64,000 nucleotides of DNA from Metapseudomonas sp043392685 (GTDB lineage Bacteria; Pseudomonadota; Gammaproteobacteria; Pseudomonadales; Pseudomonadaceae): assembly GCA_043392685.1 (NCBI GenBank), contig JBHZGM010000018.1; one strand, 5' to 3'. Position 1 is the stretch's first letter, and every line of letters begins with the position of its first letter. The notes under the pieces were generated by a model. The model was given only the letters and a program-made list of their open reading frames with translations, was not told where the DNA came from and did not search any database. Below are positions 9,190 through 17,797 of the stretch, one piece after another. Position numbers and translations under genes: made by a program.

Positions 9190-10821
9190 TCATTTGCCCG
9201 CAGTAGCCGCCACCGGACTCAGCATGTCCGGATCGTCCGTCTCTTCCCTATGCCGAGGTACCGTGACCTGCGAGGCGGCCAGAACCACTTCACGATTTTC
9301 GAACTGATCGCCGAAATCTACCCTGATCATGCGAACCAGGGACCAGGCCAGCACACCGAGGACCGGGATCAGTGGAAGTGCCACGACGATCGTCGACGTC
9401 TGTACTGCCTTGAGCCCGCCGACCTTGATCAGCCCGATACCGATCACCGCAAGAAGCAACGCCCAGACAATTCGTAACCAGCGTTGCGGCTCTTCATAAC
9501 CGCTCAGTTCACGCGAAGTGACCGACGCCAGGACGTAGGCGGCCGAATCCAGCGTGGTCGCCAGGAAAACGAAGCACAACAGCACGAACGCGGCGATTAT
9601 TGGGCCAGAGAATGGAATGGTCTTGAGAATGGCAAGAACGGCTGCGGGAATACCCTGCTGACTGAGGATCGCACTCACGTCCAGCGCACCAGACAGTTGA
9701 AGATTCAGCGAATAACCGCCCCAAACGGCGAAGAAGATCCAGCAGCCAAGACTGCCCCAGACCAACTCGGCAAGAATCAACTCCTTGATGGTGCGGCCCC
9801 GTGAAATACGAGCCACGAACAAGCCCATCATCGGAGCGTAGGCAATCCACCAGGCCCAGTAGAAAACCGTCCAATCCTGGGGGAAGGAGCCCTTAGCAAT
9901 CGGATCGGTCCACAAGCTCATGTGAATGAAATTGTTGAACATCAGCCCCAGGCTGTTTGCCCAACCGTTAATGATCATCAGGGTGGGACCAATGATGGCT
10001 ACGAACGCCAACAGCAGAAGTGCCAGATAGACGTTTATGTCGCTGAGAATCTTGATTCCCTTGCTGAGACCGAACCAGACGCTCATACCGAACATCAGTG
10101 TCCAGAGGGAAAGAATCGCCATATCGAAAGCAAACGACGGTTTGATGCCAAAGACATCGCTTGCCAGGGTCGATACTAGCGGTACGGCAAGACCGAGCGA
10201 AGTTCCCACGCCCCCGACTATCCCGAAGACCACGATGGTATCGAGCAGGATGCCCATCCAGCCGTTGGCCTTGGTTCCAAGTACCCCGCGTGCCGCAACC
10301 GATAGACGCACGCCGGGCTGCCGGCGCACGTACATGGAATATGCAATGGGCAAAGCGGGCAAACAGTAGAAGGCCCAAGGCGTAAGCCCCCAATGGAACT
10401 GTCCATAGGTCAGGGCCCACTCGGCGGCCTCTCTACTGTGCGCTGCGATGTTCAGTGGCGGCGCATTGAAATAGTAAATCGGCTCGACCCACGCCCAGTT
10501 GACGATGGCAATACCAATGCCACCGCAGAAAATCATCGCCACCCAGCTGAAATAGGAGAATTCGGGGGCATCAGTCTCCCGACCTAAGCGAATGTTTCCG
10601 TATCGGCCGAAGGCGAGCCAGAGCAAAAAAGCAACCACTGAAAGCCCGGAGACCAAGTACAGCCAGCCGAACTTTCCGGTGGAAAACGCAAACATCTGGT
10701 TGATGATCGCTTCGCCCGATTCGGGGAAAGCAACCAGTGGAATGGTGATACCCAAAATGACAATCAATGAGGGCCAGAATACGCGCCCATCAAGCGCAGT
10801 GCCCGTGTGGACCTTGTTCAT
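9190..10821 (-). CDS. dddT: DddT, BCCT-family DMSP/betaine transporter
   Basis: 543 residues, about twelve hydrophobic segments. BCCT (betaine-choline-carnitine) hallmarks include NWAWVEPIYYFNAPP near residue 105 and the FYWAWWIAYAPMMGLFVARI run followed by SRGRTIKELI. BCCT carriers bring in quaternary ammonium or sulfonium compounds by sodium or proton symport. Next to dddC, dddB and dddD, the natural substrate is DMSP, as for DddT of marine DMSP degraders. It is the last gene of the cluster, separated from dddC by 348 bases with a stem-loop, so it may have its own promoter. Substrate range is inferred from context. Confidence 0.88.
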   Translation of the reverse strand: MNKVHTGTALDGRVFWPSLIVILGITIPLVAFPESGEAIINQMFAFSTGKFGWLYLVSGLSVVAFLLWLAFGRYGNIRLGRETDAPEFSYFSWVAMIFCGGIGIAIVNWAWVEPIYYFNAPPLNIAAHSREAAEWALTYGQFHWGLTPWAFYCLPALPIAYSMYVRRQPGVRLSVAARGVLGTKANGWMGILLDTIVVFGIVGGVGTSLGLAVPLVSTLASDVFGIKPSFAFDMAILSLWTLMFGMSVWFGLSKGIKILSDINVYLALLLLAFVAIIGPTLMIINGWANSLGLMFNNFIHMSLWTDPIAKGSFPQDWTVFYWAWWIAYAPMMGLFVARISRGRTIKELILAELVWGSLGCWIFFAVWGGYSLNLQLSGALDVSAILSQQGIPAAVLAILKTIPFSGPIIAAFVLLCFVFLATTLDSAAYVLASVTSRELSGYEEPQRWLRIVWALLLAVIGIGLIKVGGLKAVQTSTIVVALPLIPVLGVLAWSLVRMIRVDFGDQFENREVVLAASQVTVPRHREETDDPDMLSPVAATAGK

Positions 10822-10880
10822 TTCGCAAGTCTCCTCAATAGCTCATTGCCTTTCACAACGGTGCAAGGCCAGGAATCGGA

Positions 10881-10979
10881 TTAGTTCCGGAGATCGGCCA
10901 GAAAGCTGACGTGAGGTCGCGCAGAGGGGAGGAGACAGCAGGGGCAGCGGAGCGAAAGCTTCTTGTGATTGTTGTTCAT
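10881..10979 (-). CDS. Possible 32-residue peptide ahead of dddT
   Basis: A short frame in the 348-base gap between dddC and dddT. It starts at an ATG preceded by a GAGAGACGACT stretch and encodes a basic N-terminus (MNNNHKKLSLR) followed by CPCCLL and a hydrophilic end. It ends 59 bases before dddT. It could be a translated leader that affects dddT expression, or chance. No homology is recognised, and the gap also holds a strong hairpin. Confidence 0.2.
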   Translation of the reverse strand: MNNNHKKLSLRCPCCLLPSARPHVSFLADLRN

Positions 10980-11128
10980 AGTCGTCTCTCGATTACGGGT
11001 TTTATTGTTGTGTTCGAGTTGAGTCGTCTTCGGTTGCCGGGGCGCCTTGATCAAATTGGCGTCACGCTTATGCCGCGGAGCTCGTTGGGCGGAGTTGGTT
11101 GCTGCGCCCCAACGAGACACGGCCAGAT

Positions 11129-11159
11129 CCCCACCGGGCGTTGCCAACACCCGGTGGGG
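11129..11159. terminator. Perfect 10-bp hairpin between dddC and dddT
   Basis: CCCCACCGGG (11129-11138) pairs with CCCGGTGGGG (11150-11159) around an 11-base loop, starting 10 bases after the dddC stop. No U-tract follows on the transcribed minus strand. It could be a partial terminator or an RNA-stability element separating the dddC and dddT parts of the transcript. Confidence 0.5.
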
Positions 11160-11169
11160 CATCCAGTCG

Positions 11170-12666
11170 CTACTTCATCGTCGGCATGGAGAACTCGACG
11201 CCTTCGCGCACGCCGGAGGACGGCCAGCGCTGGGTCACTGTCTTGCGGCGGGTATAGAAGCGAACCGCGTCCGGGCCATAGGCGTGCAGGTCGCCAAAGA
11301 GAGAGCGCTTCCAACCGCCAAAACTGTGGTAGGCCACGGGTACGGGCAGCGGTACGTTGATACCAACCATGCCGACCTTGATGTTGTCGGAGAAGTACCG
11401 GGCAGCCTCGCCATCGCGGGTGAAGATGCAGGTGCCGTTGCCGTACTCGTGGTTGTCGATCAGCGCCATGGCTTCTTTCATGCTGTTGACGCGAACAACC
11501 TGCAGCACGGGGCCAAAGATCTCTTCCTTGTAGCTGACCATTTCCGGTGTCACGCGATCGATCAGGGTGCCGCCCACGAAGAACCCATTCTCGTATCCCT
11601 GGACCCGGGGCTCGCGACCGTCGACTACGACGGTGGCGCCTTGCTCTTCTGCGCTGCCGATGTAGCCAATCACCTTCTGTTGATGCTGGCGCGTGATAAC
11701 AGGGCCGAAATCATTCTTGCTGTCGGTGTAGGCACCGACTTTCAGGTTCTGCATGGCCGCCTGCATTTTCTCGATCAGCGCATCCGCAGCTGCATCCCCC
11801 ACCGCCACGGCGACCGACAAGGCCATGCAGCGCTCGCCGGACGAGCCGAAGGCCGCCCCGAGCAGTTGGTTAACAGCGTTGTCCATATCCGCGTCGGGCA
11901 TCACGATGGCGTGGTTCTTGGCACCACCCAGCGCTTGGCAACGTTTGCCATGGGCAGTCGCCGTGGAATAGATGTACTCGGCCACCGGGGTCGAACCGAC
12001 GAAACTCACGGCCTGAACGCGAGGGTCGCGCAGGAGGATGTCCACCGCCTCCTTGTCACCATTCACCACGTTCAGCACACCATTGGGCAGACCAGCTTCC
12101 TGCAGCAGCTGGGCAATGAACAGGGTGGAGCTCGGGTCACGCTCGGAAGGCTTGAGGATGAAGCAGTTGCCGCTGGCAATCGCCATCGGGAACATCCACA
12201 GCGGCACCATCACCGGGAAGTTGAATGGGGTGATGCCAGCCACCACCCCCAACGGCTGGAACTCGCTCCAGGAGTCGATGTTCGGTCCAACGTTCTTACT
12301 GTGCTCCCCCTTGAGAAGCTCGGCGATTCCGCAGGCGTATTCGACGTTCTCGATGCCGCGCTGCAGCTCACCGGCTGCGTCATGGGAGATCTTGCCGTGC
12401 TCCTCACCGATCATCTGGCAGATGGTGTCGGCGTTCTTCTCCAGCAGTTCCTTGAAGCGGAACATCACTCGGGCGCGTTTGATCGGCGGAGTATCGCGCC
12501 AGGCCGGGAAGGCAGCTTCAGCCGCAGCAATTGCGCAATCCACGGTCTGGGCGGAGGCCAGTGCGACCTGGCGGGAAACTTCGCCAGTAGCCGGGTTGAA
12601 GACATCCTGGGTGTGCTTGGCAGCAGTAGTGATCTGGCCGTTGATCAGGTGGCCTACAGTGTTCAT
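11170..12666 (-). CDS. dddC: DddC, methylmalonate/malonate-semialdehyde dehydrogenase (CoA-acylating)
   Basis: 498 residues from the ATG at 12666, which has a GAGGA ribosome site; an in-frame start 11 codons upstream is less likely. Aldehyde-dehydrogenase fold of the MmsA type: PFNFPVMVPLWMFP and KPSERDPSS cofactor region, GSTPVAEYI, and catalytic Cys in GSSGERCMALS. MmsA-like enzymes oxidise (methyl)malonate semialdehyde to acetyl- or propionyl-CoA with release of CO2. In ddd clusters DddC takes the malonate semialdehyde made from 3-hydroxypropionate to acetyl-CoA. It lies 48 bases after dddB. Confidence 0.88.
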   Translation of the reverse strand: MNTVGHLINGQITTAAKHTQDVFNPATGEVSRQVALASAQTVDCAIAAAEAAFPAWRDTPPIKRARVMFRFKELLEKNADTICQMIGEEHGKISHDAAGELQRGIENVEYACGIAELLKGEHSKNVGPNIDSWSEFQPLGVVAGITPFNFPVMVPLWMFPMAIASGNCFILKPSERDPSSTLFIAQLLQEAGLPNGVLNVVNGDKEAVDILLRDPRVQAVSFVGSTPVAEYIYSTATAHGKRCQALGGAKNHAIVMPDADMDNAVNQLLGAAFGSSGERCMALSVAVAVGDAAADALIEKMQAAMQNLKVGAYTDSKNDFGPVITRQHQQKVIGYIGSAEEQGATVVVDGREPRVQGYENGFFVGGTLIDRVTPEMVSYKEEIFGPVLQVVRVNSMKEAMALIDNHEYGNGTCIFTRDGEAARYFSDNIKVGMVGINVPLPVPVAYHSFGGWKRSLFGDLHAYGPDAVRFYTRRKTVTQRWPSSGVREGVEFSMPTMK

Positions 12667-12714
12667 AAACGGATTCCTCGTATGTTCAGACAGGTTCAAA
12701 AATGGCGGTAGGAC

Positions 12715-13872
12715 TTACCAGAGGCTGCGGTACAGCTCGACCATCTCGGCCTCGCTAGGTACACGCGGGTTGTTGCCAGGCGAGCCGGAAGCCAGCGCCT
12801 GACGGGCCATGGTCGGCATGAGCTCGAAGAATTGATTACGGTCGATACCGAACTGCGCCGGTGTCGGCACGTTCAGCTCAGCGTTGATTGCTTCCAGTTC
12901 AACGAGGAGCTTCTCAACAGCGCTGTTATCGCTGTCCGAGGCAGCCGCTACGCCCATCGCTCGCGCACAATCGGCATAGCGATCACGAGCAGCAGGGATG
13001 GAGAACGCAGTAACGGCAGGCAGCAGCATGGCGTTCGAGAGGCCGTGCGGCACATGGAAGAAGGCGCCGATCGGTCTGCTCATTCCATGCACCAACGCAA
13101 CGGAAGCGGCCGAGAACGCCAAGCCCGCCAAGGTCGAGCCCAGCATCACAGCTTCACGCGCTGCTCGATCATCACCCTTCGTGTAAACCTGACGCAGGTT
13201 CGGTCCGATCAGGCGCATAGCGGCCAGGGCCTGAGCATCGCTGAACAGATTGGCCTTCTTGCTGACATACGCCTCGATGGCATGGGTCAGCGCATCGATT
13301 CCGGTGTCGGCGGTGACTCGCGGAGGCAAGCTCAGGGTCAGCTCGAAGTCCACCAGTGCGGCCACGGGCATGAAGCCTGCTCCGACGCAGAGCATCTTCT
13401 CGTCGCTTTTTTCGTCGGTGATGATGGTGAAACGAGTCACCTCTGAACCGGTACCGGCGGTGGTTGGAATCGCGATGATCGGCAGACCGGCCTCGGTGAC
13501 GTTACGCGGGAACTTGTAGTCGCGCATTTCGCCACCATGCTTGGCCAGGATGCCGATGGCCTTGGCGCTATCAATCGGGCTACCGCCACCCAATGCGATG
13601 ATGCTGTCATAGCCACCAACGCGAGCGGCTTCGACGCCCGCCTGAATCGAGGCGACCGTGGGTTCAGGTACGGTATCAGAGAAGATGTCTGCATACAGAC
13701 CCGTATCGGCAAGGGCATTTTGAATACGGCCGGCGTAACCCAGCTCAACCATCATGCGATCGGTAATGATCAGCGGGCGCATGCAACCCAGGCTGGCAAG
13801 GACCTGCGGGATCTGCAGACTGGCGCCGGCCCCTGTCTGCAGGATGCGGGGGAGAATGCTCGAGTAAGTCAT
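12715..13872 (-). CDS. dddB: DddB, iron-containing alcohol dehydrogenase
   Basis: 385 residues, typical group III (iron-dependent) alcohol dehydrogenase length. Visible motifs are the nucleotide-binding GGGSPIDSAKAIG, AIPTTAGTGSEVTRF, and metal-ligand regions such as DALTHAIEAYVS and LVHGMSRPIGAFFHVPHGLS. In DMSP clusters with DddD, an enzyme of this class (DddB) oxidises the 3-hydroxypropionate product to malonate semialdehyde for DddC. The gene follows dddD after 139 bases that hold a long hairpin. The exact alcohol substrate is inferred from the neighbourhood. Confidence 0.85.
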   Translation of the reverse strand: MTYSSILPRILQTGAGASLQIPQVLASLGCMRPLIITDRMMVELGYAGRIQNALADTGLYADIFSDTVPEPTVASIQAGVEAARVGGYDSIIALGGGSPIDSAKAIGILAKHGGEMRDYKFPRNVTEAGLPIIAIPTTAGTGSEVTRFTIITDEKSDEKMLCVGAGFMPVAALVDFELTLSLPPRVTADTGIDALTHAIEAYVSKKANLFSDAQALAAMRLIGPNLRQVYTKGDDRAAREAVMLGSTLAGLAFSAASVALVHGMSRPIGAFFHVPHGLSNAMLLPAVTAFSIPAARDRYADCARAMGVAAASDSDNSAVEKLLVELEAINAELNVPTPAQFGIDRNQFFELMPTMARQALASGSPGNNPRVPSEAEMVELYRSLW

Positions 13873-13954
13873 GATGAAATCTCTTTTCGCAGCATGAGCA
13901 AGCCCGCAAGCGGGCTTCTGCGCTCGTTCTTTGAGAGGGGAAGGGCATCCTGAA

Positions 13955-13992
13955 GCAGTTCAGGCCCGACACGGGGGATAGGCCTGAACTGC
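13955..13992. terminator. Perfect 12-bp hairpin between dddD and dddB
   Basis: GCAGTTCAGGCC (13955-13966) pairs with GGCCTGAACTGC (13981-13992) around a 14-base loop, 20 bases after the dddD stop. A second small palindrome (AAGCCCGC/GCGGGCTT, 13900-13917) lies just before dddB. No U-tract follows, so attenuation or RNA processing is as likely as termination. Confidence 0.5.
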
Positions 13993-14011
13993 GTATAGCG
14001 GGTCCTACCAA

Positions 14012-16510
14012 TCAGCTGGGCAGGTACTCGCCACTCCAGCTTTCGCTGATCGCCCCGATTTCCAGCAGCGTACGGACCTGCTCAGCGCTGTACCCCAGGC
14101 GTTCAAGCACCTTGCGAGTGGAGGCACCAAACTTCTCCGCCGGCGAAAGGGCACGGATGCGTGAAACGCGCGGGCGAATCGCATACGGGTCGAGCTGTGT
14201 GATGCGATGGCCGCTAGGGTGATCGCTATACACGCTGAAGGCGTAGCTACCGATGTTCGTACCCGGCTGGCCATCGGCTGCACGGCTATAGCGTTGTCGC
14301 AGGTTGTCGATGTTGTCCGGCACCGCAGCAGCGATGTTGGCTGCCTGCAGACGCTCCTGCAGCGTAGTGCTGGACATGCGGCTGATGGCTTGGCCAAGGA
14401 AGGTCTCACGATCAGTCGCTGCAGCCACGCCTGCCAGTTCGGCAATGGCACCGAACTTGTCCAGGTCACTCTCGTCCGCATCCAGGTAGATCCAGCCATC
14501 TGCCGTGCGATAGAAGCGCGACAACTCGCTGTAACCTACGGCGTCACGACCAGACGGTTCATCGAAGGGACCGCGACCTGCGTAGTCGTAGCAGAACGGT
14601 ATCTGGACCAGGTTACCCAACGCCGCCAGAGAGGTGCGCGCACGGTGGGCTTCGCCGGAGCGATGCTTTTGATACAGGGCAGTGGCCACACCCAACGCGG
14701 CGGCGAAGCCGCACATCACGTCAATGGTGCCGACGTGGGCGTGCTCTTCTGGCGTCTTCATGCCACCGCCAAAGCGCAGCATGATGCCCGTGGTGGCCTG
14801 AATCAGATCGTCATAGCCCAGGTAATCGGTGCGCGGTCCACGACGCGGGCCACCGAAGCAATCGAGCTGACAGAAAATCACACCAGGATTAACCGCCTGC
14901 AGGCTGGCCTCGTCCAGTCCCAGCGGGGCCAGTTGACGATCCGGGGCGTTCATCACGATGACGTCCACTTCGCGAACCAGGCGGTTGAACACCTCGCGAC
15001 CGTCGACGGTGTTGAGGTCGACCAGGATGCTTTCCTTGCCGCGTGCGGAGGACAGGCCGAAGACGACGGTGTTCCACGGATCGTAGTTGGGCACTGCCGG
15101 ATCAAGCTTGATCACATCTGCGCCGAAGCGGCCTAGGAACGAGGTGGAGTGCGGACCTGCGATGACGTTGGTGAGGTCGAGGATCTTCACTCCATCCAGC
15201 CAACCACTCTGACCGTCCAGCTTCGGTGCGGGCAGGGTCGGAGATGGGCGCTCCTGCAGCGTGGCCAACGCCTCATCGAAAGTAACGTCACGTCGGGAAA
15301 GCGGCTTGAGCATCGGTTCTGCACTGCCTTCCAACCATGCCACCGGTCCGGGCTGTTTCATTACCCCGTACACGCGGTCCGTCACCTCGACGACCAGGCC
15401 GGCAGCGTTGGCGTGCTCGTCGTGCAGCCATTCCTGAGTGGAACGGTGCGGAGCCCCGGGGAAACGTCCCTCGCCGAAGATCACTTCCCACTCGGCAGCA
15501 GTCTTGGTGAGGAACACTTCTTTCATCCGGGTGGAGATACGCGCAGCCCAATCTGCGGGCAGCGGGTAGACCCCCAGGGAAGCATCGCCTTCCCACTGGT
15601 CAATCGGCAGGTATGGATCGGCCACCTTGGGCAGGCCAGCGGCGAGCATTTCCTCGTACAGCCCCATGGCTTGCAGGCAGCGCTTGGCATGGTCGCGGTG
15701 GGAAGGGCAGACCGCATAGAACTTGCGGCCGTCGGCGCATTCGTAGGTGCGGTAGAAGGGGTCCAGGTACTCCTGCAGATCCTCGTAGCTGAGGTTCATC
15801 GGCAGGCTCTCCGCCCTGCGCCGCTCGATTTCCTTCTCGCGCAAGGTTTTGTATCGCAGCGGATAGCCGTCGATCTTGATGGAGTTGTACGAGAGCCCCT
15901 CCATCACTGCCGATGCCAACGGCACTTCGATCTCGTCGCCTACGCCATTTTTTTCACGTGCCTGCAGAGCCAATACCACGGCCGATACTGCGAGCATGGT
16001 GCCGTAGGCGGAGGCCAGTGGAAGCGGAGAGAAGCTCGGGTTGATACCCATCAGCACCCTGTTCTGCCCCATGTCCGTGAACACACCAGAGGCCGACGCG
16101 ATCACCGCCTCGGTGGCGCGCCATTCTCGACGCAACTCATCGTTACTGGCGAAGCCAGGGATGGAAAGTGTGATCAGTTCCGGGCGGCTGCGCCGCAATT
16201 CGGAGAAATCCAGGCCGAGGCCGCTCATCACACCCGGGCGGAAGTTCTCGATCACCACATCGGCCTCCGCTACCAGTTCTCGAGCCTGGCGCAGCCCATC
16301 GGGACTCTTCAGGTCCAGGCGGATGCACAGCTTGTTGCGATTGAGCGTGGCGTTGGCCGGACTGTCCCAGAGCGGGCCTGCCGGGGGATCGATGTGAATG
16401 ACGGTGGCGCCGAGATCGGCGAGGATCATCGCTACCGCGGGACCGGCGATGTACTGGCCGAAGTCGATCACATTGACGCCCTGCAGGGGCAGTTGCTTAG
16501 CGTTTCCCAT
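14012..16510 (-). CDS. dddD: DddD, DMSP CoA-transferase/lyase
   Basis: 832 residues made of two tandem class III CoA-transferase (CaiB/BaiF) domains: domain 1 from GVNVIDFGQYIAGPAVAMIL at about residue 11, domain 2 from VKILDLTNVIAGPHSTSFLG at about residue 441. The double-domain layout and length are diagnostic of DddD, which cleaves DMSP to dimethyl sulfide and a 3-hydroxypropionate product using acetyl-CoA as CoA donor. The candidate catalytic Asp is in HVGTIDVMCG at about residue 597, matching the essential Asp of domain 2 in the Marinomonas enzyme. It is the first gene of the catabolic run, downstream of dddR. Confidence 0.93.
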   Translation of the reverse strand: MGNAKQLPLQGVNVIDFGQYIAGPAVAMILADLGATVIHIDPPAGPLWDSPANATLNRNKLCIRLDLKSPDGLRQARELVAEADVVIENFRPGVMSGLGLDFSELRRSRPELITLSIPGFASNDELRREWRATEAVIASASGVFTDMGQNRVLMGINPSFSPLPLASAYGTMLAVSAVVLALQAREKNGVGDEIEVPLASAVMEGLSYNSIKIDGYPLRYKTLREKEIERRRAESLPMNLSYEDLQEYLDPFYRTYECADGRKFYAVCPSHRDHAKRCLQAMGLYEEMLAAGLPKVADPYLPIDQWEGDASLGVYPLPADWAARISTRMKEVFLTKTAAEWEVIFGEGRFPGAPHRSTQEWLHDEHANAAGLVVEVTDRVYGVMKQPGPVAWLEGSAEPMLKPLSRRDVTFDEALATLQERPSPTLPAPKLDGQSGWLDGVKILDLTNVIAGPHSTSFLGRFGADVIKLDPAVPNYDPWNTVVFGLSSARGKESILVDLNTVDGREVFNRLVREVDVIVMNAPDRQLAPLGLDEASLQAVNPGVIFCQLDCFGGPRRGPRTDYLGYDDLIQATTGIMLRFGGGMKTPEEHAHVGTIDVMCGFAAALGVATALYQKHRSGEAHRARTSLAALGNLVQIPFCYDYAGRGPFDEPSGRDAVGYSELSRFYRTADGWIYLDADESDLDKFGAIAELAGVAAATDRETFLGQAISRMSSTTLQERLQAANIAAAVPDNIDNLRQRYSRAADGQPGTNIGSYAFSVYSDHPSGHRITQLDPYAIRPRVSRIRALSPAEKFGASTRKVLERLGYSAEQVRTLLEIGAISESWSGEYLPS

Positions 16511-16664
16511 GAGGTAACCCTATCTAGCGCCGCGTCGGCCAGGCAGACCGACCACGGTTAATTGTTGTTGTCGATGTCTTGCGTAAACCGGTCACCTGAC
16601 CTGACTAGCAGGGCCATCGGCTTGCGATCTGAGGGCTACTTTCGGGAAAACGTCTGTCAGGGAA

Positions 16665-16702
16665 AAGCAAAAAAAAATGGCCCTAACGGGTCATTTTTTT
16701 TA
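16665..16702. terminator. Terminator between dddR and dddD
   Basis: A-rich run, then ATGGCCC-TAAC-GGGTCAT (one G-T mismatch), then a T-run (16694-16701). The flanking A and T tracts make it usable on both strands. On the minus strand it ends dddR transcription 35-70 bases past its stop and isolates the dddD promoter, which must lie in 16511-16664. Confidence 0.75.
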
Positions 16703-16734
16703 TGGATGTCGAGCGGAGCTTATTGCAATCAGTG

Positions 16735-17649
16735 TCAAGAATTCGCGGAGTCGGCTTCTGCGCGGAAGGCCAGTGCCTCACTAGTCAACCATTCGGCAAA
16801 CGCAGCGACATCAGGATTGATAACGCTGTGTGGGGTGTGCACGAGATAGAAAGCCTCCTGTGTGGTGACGGTGCTGGCCAGTGGAGCGATGAGGCGACCA
16901 CCTTGCAACAGGTGGTGCACGAGTGATGAACGGGCCAAGGCCACGCCTTGGCCCAACTCCGCCACCTCAAGCGCGGAAATCAGCGTGTCGAACTGCAATC
17001 CCTGGGAGGAGTCAACGCTGTCCGCGCGGTTCTTCTTGAGCCAATAGCCCCAACCTTCTTCATAACCCAGCACATGCAATAGTTCGTGGCGGGCCAGATC
17101 CAGCGGGCGACTCAAGGGCCTTTCGGCCGTTGGGAGACTGGGAGAGCACACCGGCTGAAGGGTATCCCAGGTGAGTCGCTCGGACTTCATTCCCGGCCAG
17201 CGCCCTTGCCCGTAGCGAATCTCCAGATCCGAATCCGAAGCGGAGTCGTCTACCCAGATATTGCTGTCGATTCGGATATTCACGTGAGGATGTAGAGCAC
17301 GAAATCGCGGCAATCGCATCGCTAACCAATGCGTGAAGAAAACCAGGCTGGTTCGCAGGACCAATACACGTCGATGTCCTTGTCCAAAAATCTCATCAGT
17401 TGCCGCAGCCAAACGCTCCACCGACTCACGTACGACGGGAAAGTAAGACATTCCCGCTTCCGTGAGCTCCAGACCGCGCGGCAAACGCCTAAACAGGGCT
17501 GTGCCTAGCTGCGACTCCAAAGCCTTGAGCTGCTGGCTGATTGCGGCTTGGGTGAGGTTCAGCTCCTGAGCTGCATGGGTGAAGTTAAGGTGGCGGGCTG
17601 ACGCTTCAAACGCGCGGAGCCAGTTCAATGGAGGTAAGCGCTTTTTCAT
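16735..17649 (-). CDS. dddR: DddR-like LysR-family regulator
   Basis: 304 residues. The N-terminus carries a LysR winged helix-turn-helix (LNFTHAAQELNLTQAAISQQ, about residues 21-40) followed by a periplasmic-binding-like effector domain. The start MKKRLPPLNWLRAFEASARH is the usual GcvA-subgroup opening. LysR proteins of this kind (DddR) activate ddd genes in response to DMSP or its breakdown products. It is upstream of, and co-oriented with, dddD, with a terminator between them. An IS1182-type element ends about 150 bases upstream of its start and may have altered its promoter. Confidence 0.8.
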   Translation of the reverse strand: MKKRLPPLNWLRAFEASARHLNFTHAAQELNLTQAAISQQLKALESQLGTALFRRLPRGLELTEAGMSYFPVVRESVERLAAATDEIFGQGHRRVLVLRTSLVFFTHWLAMRLPRFRALHPHVNIRIDSNIWVDDSASDSDLEIRYGQGRWPGMKSERLTWDTLQPVCSPSLPTAERPLSRPLDLARHELLHVLGYEEGWGYWLKKNRADSVDSSQGLQFDTLISALEVAELGQGVALARSSLVHHLLQGGRLIAPLASTVTTQEAFYLVHTPHSVINPDVAAFAEWLTSEALAFRAEADSANS

Positions 17650-17797
17650 GTGCTGCTCGCAAGATTCAAATACCTCAGATGGTAAATGGCCGGAGCACAC
17701 AACGAAATCAGCGTGGAACACTCCGATGCGGTCCCGATTGGAATGAATCGCCCCTGGTTTTCTAGTCCTCTGTAGACGCTCACGACAGGCAGCTATT

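Noticed and set aside
11047..12711. 554-codon plus-strand frame opposite dddC
   Set aside because: His/Val/Gly-rich translation with no family features; it is a shadow of the aldehyde dehydrogenase gene.
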